The notes beneath the pieces were generated by a model. It saw only the letters and a program-made list of their open reading frames with translations, was not told the origin of the DNA and did not search any database. The position numbers and the translations under genes are program-made. Positions 13,858 through 18,913 of a DNA stretch of 18,913 nt are shown piece after piece. How positions within the stretch are numbered: the first letter of the stretch is position 1; the number at the start of each line of letters is the position of its first letter. This DNA comes from Bacteroidales bacterium. Lineage in GTDB: Bacteria; Bacteroidota; Bacteroidia; Bacteroidales; Muribaculaceae. Where the stretch lies: the NCBI GenBank assembly GCA_004552395.1, contig SFOK01000029.1, positions 1-18,913 on the forward strand, written 5' to 3'.

Positions 13858-14853
13858 ATGGTAAATGCAAAGATTTCGGGCATAGCTTCGTATGTTCCCG
13901 ACGACATACTTGACAACGAGATGCTCTCAAGGATGGTGGACACTTCCGACGAATGGATCACCACTCGCGTCGGAGTGAAAGAGCGCCGCATACTTCATGC
14001 CGAAGGCAAGGGATCCGGCTATCTGGGCACCAAGGCAGTGGAGAAGCTCCTGAGCGAGACCGGCACCGATCCCGCCGACATAGATCTCCTGATCTGCGCC
14101 ACATCGAACCCCGACTATCGCTTCCCCTCGACCGCATCGGTCATAGCGCACGACAGCAAGCTGCCGCGCGCGTATGCCTATGATATCCAGGCCGCCTGCG
14201 CCGGATTCATAGTGACGATGCAGGCCGCCCGCGCCTACATCCAGGCCGGCCTGGCCAAGAAGGTGATCGTGGTATGCGCCGAGAAGATGTCGAGCATGAC
14301 CGACTATCAGGACCGCGCCACCTGCCCGCTCTTCGGCGACGCTGCGGCAGCCGTGCTCATAGAGCCCACCGAGGAGAATGTGGGTGTGATCGACGGCGAG
14401 TTCCATGTCGACGGCGAGGGTCTGAGCCATCTTCTCATGAAGGCCGGAGGCTCCGTGAAGCCCGCCTCCCACGAGACAGTGGACGCCCGCGAGCACTATA
14501 TCTATCAGGAGGGCCGCGCCGTCTATAAGCACGCCGTGAGCAACATGCTCTCATCGTCGCTTTCGGTGATGGAGCGCAACGGCCTCAATGCCGACACGAT
14601 CGACTTCTTCGTGCCTCATCAGGCTAATCTCCGCATCATCGAGGCCGTGGCCCAGCGCGCCGGCATCCCCGACGAGAAGGTGCTTGTGAACATCGAGCAC
14701 TACGGCAACACATCGGCCGCCTCGATACCCCTCTGTCTCGACGAGTTCAAGAACCGTCTCCACAAGGGGGACAAGATCATGATGACTGCTTTCGGCGCAG
14801 GTTTCACCTGGGGAGCCATGTATCTGATCTGGGCCATCGATCCCAAAGAATAA
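13858..14853 (+). CDS. fabH: Beta-ketoacyl-ACP synthase III
   Basis: FabH condenses an acyl-CoA (usually acetyl-CoA) with malonyl-ACP to start type II fatty-acid synthesis. The 331-residue product carries the KAS III triad C114 (QAACAGF), H254 (PHQANLRI) and N284 (EHYGNTSAASIPL). DEWITTRVGVKERR (31-44) includes the CoA-contacting W33 and R37. FGDAAAAVLIEP and the C-terminal FGAGFTWGA are also conserved. The length is typical. The start gives MVNAKISGIASYVPDD, as expected. It follows rpmF by 261 nt, so it may rely on the yceD promoter or on an unrecognised one. Primer preference (acetyl or branched) cannot be read from the sequence. Confidence 0.97.
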   Translation: MVNAKISGIASYVPDDILDNEMLSRMVDTSDEWITTRVGVKERRILHAEGKGSGYLGTKAVEKLLSETGTDPADIDLLICATSNPDYRFPSTASVIAHDSKLPRAYAYDIQAACAGFIVTMQAARAYIQAGLAKKVIVVCAEKMSSMTDYQDRATCPLFGDAAAAVLIEPTEENVGVIDGEFHVDGEGLSHLLMKAGGSVKPASHETVDAREHYIYQEGRAVYKHAVSNMLSSSLSVMERNGLNADTIDFFVPHQANLRIIEAVAQRAGIPDEKVLVNIEHYGNTSAASIPLCLDEFKNRLHKGDKIMMTAFGAGFTWGAMYLIWAIDPKE

Positions 14854-14932
14854 AACATTATTCAAATAAACTCCGTCCGGCTACCGAAGGCGAAGCGCCC
14901 GGGGCCGGATGCAGTCTAATACCTTAAAACAA

Positions 14933-16618
14933 ATGGGTAAGAAACTTATTTACATGGCGCTCAGCGCCTCCGCAGTGGTGATGCTCGGCGGCTGCTCCAA
15001 GAAGCTCGGCCAGTTCCAAAGCGACTACTTCACAGTGACTCCCACGCCTCTTGAGGTGCAGGGACAAAACGTACCCGCCACAATCACAGGGCGCATACCG
15101 GCCAAGTTCATGCTCAAGAACGCCAAGGTGCAGGTCACCCCGGTGCTCGTCTACGCAGCGGGCGAGACCAAATCGGCCCCCTATCTCATCCAGGGCGAGA
15201 ATGTGCGCGCCAACGGTACCGTAGTGGGCTATGTCAACGGCGGTTCGGTGGCCATCCCCTTCAACGTGGCCTATCAGCCCGATATGGAAAAGTCTGACCT
15301 CTGCCTGGACTTCTCCGTGGACCAGAACGGCAAGGTCTACGCCCTTCCCCGCGTGAAAGTGGGCGAAGGCGTGCTCGCCACGGCGACACTCGCCACGGCA
15401 GCCGATGTGACTCCCGCCACAGCCAAGGACAATTTCCAGCGTGTGATCAACGAGAAATATTCGGCCGACATCCACTTCCTCATCAACCAGGCCAACATAC
15501 GCAGCAGCGAGACCTCCAAGGCCGACTACAAGGACCTCAACGAGCGCCTCAAAGCCGCCCGCAACACTCCCAACCAGGAGATAGCCGGCGTGAACATCAG
15601 CTCGTTCGCATCGCCCGAAGGCACGATCGAATTCAACACCCAGCTTGCCGAAAAGCGCGAGAAGACCACCACCAACCTGATGGAATCGCAGCTTAAGAAA
15701 GACAATATCACCGAATTCGGCGAGCTCACGTCGCAGTTCACTCCCGAAGACTGGGAAGGCTTCCAGAAACTCGTGGAGCAGAGCAATATCCAGGACAAGG
15801 GACTCATCCTCGAGGTGCTCCGCATGCAGAAGGATCCCGAGCTTCGCGAGAAGGAGCTCCGCAACCTCTCGAGCATTTTCGACGAGCTCGCCAAGCAGAT
15901 ACTGCCGCAGCTCCGCTACTCGCGCATCCAGGCATCCATCAACGTGATCGGCAAGAGCAACGAGGAGCTCGTGAGCCTCTTCAACTCCGACCCCAAGGCC
16001 CTCACTGCCGACGAGATGCTCTACATAGCCACCCTTACCGACGACAACAACAAGAAGATGGAGGTCTACAACAAGGCCTGCGAGCAGTTCCCTCAGGACT
16101 ATCGCGCCTTCAACAACCTCGGTCTCACTCAGTTCGTGGCCGGCGACTATGACGGCGCCAAAGCCAACTTCGAGCACGCCCTGCGACTCAACCCGCAGGA
16201 GAAGGAGTCGGAGATGAACCTCGGTCTGGTGGACATGATCGACGGCAACTATCAGCAGGCTTACGAGAAATTCGGTATGGCCGGCAATGTTCCCGAGATC
16301 GGCGAGGCTCTCGGCACATACTATCTAAGCCAGGGCAACCTCCCCGCAGCCGTCACCGCCTTCGGCGACGCCAAGAGCAACAACGCGGCTCTCGCGCAGA
16401 TCCTGAGCAAGGACTACAACACCGCCCGCAACACTCTGGCCGCCATCACCGCACCGGATGCCACCACCTACTATCTGATGGCCGTCCTGGGCGCCCGCAC
16501 CAACAACGAGAACATGGTGAAGAGCAACCTCCGCGAGGCAGGCCGTCTCGACAGCAAGCTGCTCCAGCGCGCCAAGAACGACCTCGAGTTCGCCAAGTTC
16601 AATCTGGCTTACCTCTGA
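14933..16618 (+). CDS. OmpA-like/TPR lipoprotein
   Basis: The product (561 residues from ATG 14933) begins MGKKLIYMALSASAVVMLGG with a lipobox LGGC (C21), so it is a lipoprotein. Residue +2 is serine and no acidic surface-export signal follows, so a periplasmic face is likely. A beta-rich N-terminal domain is followed by an OmpA-like segment (about 165-255; DIHFLINQANIRSSE and SSFASPEG), continued near 340 by INVIGKSNEE. TPR repeats follow (about 375-450; AFNNLGLTQFVAGDYDGAKANFEHALRLNP) and a helical C-terminus. It resembles Bacteroidales proteins with the same OmpA-like plus TPR order, thought to contact peptidoglycan. An ATG at 14909 would bury the signal peptide behind eight residues, so 14933 is preferred. 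Function is not known. Confidence 0.87.
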   Translation: MGKKLIYMALSASAVVMLGGCSKKLGQFQSDYFTVTPTPLEVQGQNVPATITGRIPAKFMLKNAKVQVTPVLVYAAGETKSAPYLIQGENVRANGTVVGYVNGGSVAIPFNVAYQPDMEKSDLCLDFSVDQNGKVYALPRVKVGEGVLATATLATAADVTPATAKDNFQRVINEKYSADIHFLINQANIRSSETSKADYKDLNERLKAARNTPNQEIAGVNISSFASPEGTIEFNTQLAEKREKTTTNLMESQLKKDNITEFGELTSQFTPEDWEGFQKLVEQSNIQDKGLILEVLRMQKDPELREKELRNLSSIFDELAKQILPQLRYSRIQASINVIGKSNEELVSLFNSDPKALTADEMLYIATLTDDNNKKMEVYNKACEQFPQDYRAFNNLGLTQFVAGDYDGAKANFEHALRLNPQEKESEMNLGLVDMIDGNYQQAYEKFGMAGNVPEIGEALGTYYLSQGNLPAAVTAFGDAKSNNAALAQILSKDYNTARNTLAAITAPDATTYYLMAVLGARTNNENMVKSNLREAGRLDSKLLQRAKNDLEFAKFNLAYL

Positions 16619-16642
16619 TAACTAAACCGATAACCCATACAG

Positions 16643-16678
16643 GCGCCCTTACGCATCTCCGCGTGAGGGCGCTTTTAC
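16643..16678 (+). terminator. Rho-independent terminator after the TPR lipoprotein
   Basis: A 12-bp stem (16643-16654 with 16661-16672, one G-T pair), an ATCTCC loop and a TTTT tail start 24 nt after the stop codon. Confidence 0.88.
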
Positions 16679-16683
16679 TTCCG

Positions 16684-16719
16684 GAGCAATCAGAGCACTC
16701 CGAGCACTCCGAGCCCTCG
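16684..16719 (+). repeat. 9-nt-period repeat before the last gene
   Basis: Four units, GAGCAATCA, GAGCACTCC, GAGCACTCC and GAGCCCTCG, follow in exact 9-nt register just after the terminator. Confidence 0.75.
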
Positions 16720-16786
16720 GGGAGCTCCGAAAACAGCTGACCGCATCATATTTCCGGGAAACTTTTTCCCACAAATAGAAGCAGTA

Positions 16787-16875
16787 AGAGTCTTTCTTCG
16801 CAAAATAACTGACAAAAGTCCAACATTTAAAAATAGAATAGAGTCTATCTTCGCTAAACAACTGACAAAATTCCA
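16787..16875 (+). repeat. Two 36-nt direct repeats in the leader of the last gene
   Basis: A 36-nt segment beginning AGAGTCT and ending TCCA occurs at 16787-16822 and 16840-16875, identical at 32 of 36 bases and 53 nt apart. An AAATAGAA stands shortly before each copy. The second copy contains TATCTTCG (16846-16853), one base from the -7 consensus TAnnTTTG. The copies may be duplicated promoters or operator sites. Confidence 0.75.
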
Positions 16876-16896
16876 TAATATCAAATCAATAAGCGT

Positions 16897-18717
16897 ATGA
16901 AAAAATCTTTACTTTTTGCAGGCGCGGCATTGGCAGCTTTCGGCGCCATGGCCGAGACACCGACCCCCGAGATATGGAACAACGGCGTATTCTCCGGTAT
17001 CTCCAAGGACGGTAAGTACACCGTCAGCAACATTTACAACATGATGCTCATCCTCGCCGACCTCGACGATAAGGACAACTGCTTCATCTATCGCGATGAC
17101 GATCCCGATCATGTGGAGGCAGGCGTTCAGGACGGGTATATGCCCGGTTTCGGCACGTGTGTGGCTCTCGACGGCAGCGCTGTGGGCAACGCGGTGCTCT
17201 ACACTGTCGACATGGAAGCCCAGACCTATGAGCAGACCGACCAGGCCGTGATCTTCAAGCAGGGCGAGATCATACCTCTGCCCTGTGTAGACCCCGCTCT
17301 GGGCGGCATAGCCCATGCTGTCACACCTGACGGAAGCGCAATCTGCGGTATCATGGGCAACGCTTCCTTCAGCATCGATCCGGACGGAATCATGCAGCTG
17401 CCCGTGGTCTGGTACCGCAACGAGGACGGCACCTACGCCGAACCTTATGTGCTTCCCCATCCTGATAAAGACTTTCTCGGCGGTGTTCCCCAGTATGTGA
17501 CGGCTATCGCCATGAGCCAGGACGGCAACACCATCGTGGGTCAGGTTATCTCGGAAACCGGTTTCGATGTATATCCCATCGTCTACCGTCGCGACGCCGA
17601 GGGTAAGTGGAGCTACACCCTTCCCTTCTCGGAGCTCTACTACACGCATCCCGAGGTTGTGATCCCCGAGAATCCCGGCGACTGCCCCGAATACGATGAC
17701 TTCATGACAGCCGAGGAGATTCAGGCTTATAAGGATGCTCTCAAAGCCTGGCAGGATGCCGGCGGCACAGACTGGTCCACATATCCCAACAAGAAGGACT
17801 TCATGACGGACGAGGAGCTCGCTGCTTACAACGCGGCTCTCCAGAAATGGTACACTGACAAGGAAGCTTACGACGAGGCTGTGGCAGCCGCTACCGAAGG
17901 AAGCATTAAATTCGTATTCAATACTGTGGTCCTTTCTCCCGACGGCAAATATTTCGCCATGACCAAAGAGGGCGCAGGCAGCATCTTGATGAAGCCCGGT
18001 CTTAAACCCGTGAAAAACTCTCCCCTTAACAAAGTCAAGAAAGCCGAAGGCGAAGGCGATGAGCCCACTGCCGAATACAGCTATCCGATGATCTTCGACA
18101 TCGAAGCCAACACTTACAAAAGCTATATGCTCTCCGATGGCGACCTGGCTCTGACATGCGCCGGCAAAGGCGGTAAGTTCGTGGGCTACAAGGGCAATGT
18201 TCTGGAAGCAACCGAGGCTTATGTACTGGATCCCGAGGCCGGTCTGAAGACACTCGCCGAGTACAAGCCCGCTGTCAGCGAGTGGATCGACGCCAACATG
18301 GTTCACCCTGTAGAAACCTACGAATTCAACGAGGAAACAGGCCAATACGATCCAGTGATCGTGGATATGCTTATGACCGGTATCCCCTTCTGCACACCCG
18401 ACATGAGTGTGATCACCACCTACGCCTACAATTCATGGGATGATTCAGATAATCTGGCATACGGTTATGTATTCCGTTTCCCCGAGGATGTAAGTGTGAA
18501 AGGTGTGGCTGCCGACGCCAACGGCATGCGTGTGCTTCGCGACGGTATGATCCGCATCGACGGTCAGGCTGAGGTCGAGGTATTCGCTACCGACGGTACC
18601 CGCGTATTCCGCGGCGCCGCTAACGGCACTGTCTCCACCGGCCTGAAGAAAGGCATGTACATAGTACGCGCCACATTCGCCGACGGAACTGTTAAGACGA
18701 CAAAAGTTTCCTTCTAA
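16897..18717 (+). CDS. Secreted beta-propeller-like protein with C-terminal sorting domain
   Basis: No specific function is recognised. The 606-residue product has a Sec signal peptide (about 1-19, AAFGAMA before ETPTPE). x-DG turns recur at 36-39 (SKDG), 90-93 (ALDG), 143-146 (TPDG), 207-210 (SQDG) and 347-350 (SPDG), each followed by a hydrophobic strand such as NTIVGQ, suggesting propeller blades. A helical insertion (about 267-330) holds two related 21-residue copies, DFMTAEEIQAYKDALKAW and DFMTDEELAAYNAALQKW. The C-terminal domain (about 533-606) has VKGVAA, VEVFATDGTRV and GLKKGMYIVRA, resembling the end of the M6 protease and type IX sorting domains. It is probably secreted or on the cell surface. 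No catalytic motif is visible. Confidence 0.85.
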   Translation: MKKSLLFAGAALAAFGAMAETPTPEIWNNGVFSGISKDGKYTVSNIYNMMLILADLDDKDNCFIYRDDDPDHVEAGVQDGYMPGFGTCVALDGSAVGNAVLYTVDMEAQTYEQTDQAVIFKQGEIIPLPCVDPALGGIAHAVTPDGSAICGIMGNASFSIDPDGIMQLPVVWYRNEDGTYAEPYVLPHPDKDFLGGVPQYVTAIAMSQDGNTIVGQVISETGFDVYPIVYRRDAEGKWSYTLPFSELYYTHPEVVIPENPGDCPEYDDFMTAEEIQAYKDALKAWQDAGGTDWSTYPNKKDFMTDEELAAYNAALQKWYTDKEAYDEAVAAATEGSIKFVFNTVVLSPDGKYFAMTKEGAGSILMKPGLKPVKNSPLNKVKKAEGEGDEPTAEYSYPMIFDIEANTYKSYMLSDGDLALTCAGKGGKFVGYKGNVLEATEAYVLDPEAGLKTLAEYKPAVSEWIDANMVHPVETYEFNEETGQYDPVIVDMLMTGIPFCTPDMSVITTYAYNSWDDSDNLAYGYVFRFPEDVSVKGVAADANGMRVLRDGMIRIDGQAEVEVFATDGTRVFRGAANGTVSTGLKKGMYIVRATFADGTVKTTKVSF

Positions 18718-18753
18718 TATTACTTCTACATATTAGAATTATGTATATCCTCG

Positions 18754-18788
18754 AGAGGGCTGCACCGCGACGGTGCGGCCCTCTTTTC
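18754..18788 (+). terminator. Rho-independent terminator after the last gene
   Basis: A 14-bp stem (18754-18767 with 18771-18784, one G-T pair), a CGA loop and a TTTT tail form a very stable hairpin 37 nt after the stop codon. Confidence 0.88.
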
Positions 18789-18817
18789 GATATTGCAGAT
18801 TACTGAATCGGCTCTTA

Positions 18818-18913
18818 GAGCCCGTTGCACAAAATTTGTTAACGTCAGGGTCGCAGCAGTGCGTCAGATTCGGTGCTGTGAGCGATTGAGCATAGCGGGC
18901 TATGTGATTGAGC
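18818..18913. mobile_element. Left end of a longer IS/MITE-like element, cut by the window edge
   Basis: The sequence starts GAGCCCGTTGCACAAAATTT after a TTA triplet (18815-18817). It matches the 57-bp element at 12452 over its first 33 nt (30 of 33) and then continues with different, non-coding sequence. That part includes a CATAGC-GG-GCTATG dyad near 18890-18903 flanked by two ATTGAGC copies. No open frame of useful length is seen in the 96 nt available. The right end and any transposase lie outside the window. Confidence 0.6.

Noticed and set aside
14924..16177. Long minus-strand frame of 417 codons over the TPR lipoprotein gene (and a similar one over the last gene)
   Set aside because: The + strand genes have signal peptides, domains and terminators; the antisense frames are low-complexity shadows.
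1..18913. CRISPR array, defence system, prophage or toxin-antitoxin genes
   Set aside because: No regular direct-repeat/spacer array and no open frame with matching domains is present on either strand.

Overview
The window looks like a chromosomal segment from a gut-type Bacteroidales, most like Muribaculaceae (family placement is inference). The support is a GC-rich coding style, Bacteroidetes promoters of the form TTTG-N20-TAnnTTTG, a lack of strong Shine-Dalgarno sites, some GTG/TTG starts, secreted proteins with type-IX-like C-terminal sorting domains, and housekeeping proteins of Bacteroidetes type (AroA, Era, YceD-RpmF-FabH). Every gene is on the + strand.

Layout. 1-587 has no gene; it holds a 10-nt-period repeat and an AT-rich leader with DnaA-box-like words. 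588-4110 is a translationally overlapping operon: nadA, a TrhP-type U32 tRNA hydroxylase, and aroA. It is followed by a small membrane-anchored protein with a CCGMHxVCEK motif (4135-4665), an ABC-3/ZnuB-type metal permease (4783-5568) and a secreted Sel1-repeat protein with a TTG start (5578-6684). The GTPases era (6961-7959) and der (8212-9531) follow. After a GC-rich palindromic spacer come a tRNA-Arg(CCU) gene with a clear promoter (9923-9994) and a secreted M6-family metalloprotease (10234-12327). Next is a spacer with a terminator, a 57-bp MITE-like element and a strong promoter, then yceD, rpmF and fabH (12701-14853). An OmpA-like/TPR lipoprotein (14933-16618) and a large secreted beta-propeller-like protein (16897-18717) finish the gene content. 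The last 96 bases begin a second, longer copy of the mobile element and run off the window.

How the genes fit together. NadA makes quinolinate for NAD. AroA makes EPSP on the route to chorismate and prephenate, and TrhP-type hydroxylation of tRNA U34 is known to need prephenate and Fe-S clusters, so the first operon may have a metabolic logic. Era and Der mature ribosomes, L32 is a 50S protein, and FabH starts fatty-acid synthesis: a growth-linked set. The M6 protease and the last protein carry similar C-terminal domains and probably share an export route.

No defence system, CRISPR array, integrase or complete transposase is visible. The most unusual material is in the repeats: a 24-nt triplication at the aroA start, a MITE with a 3-bp target duplication plus a longer relative, 9-nt-period repeats between genes and inside one coding region, and a duplicated leader before the last gene.
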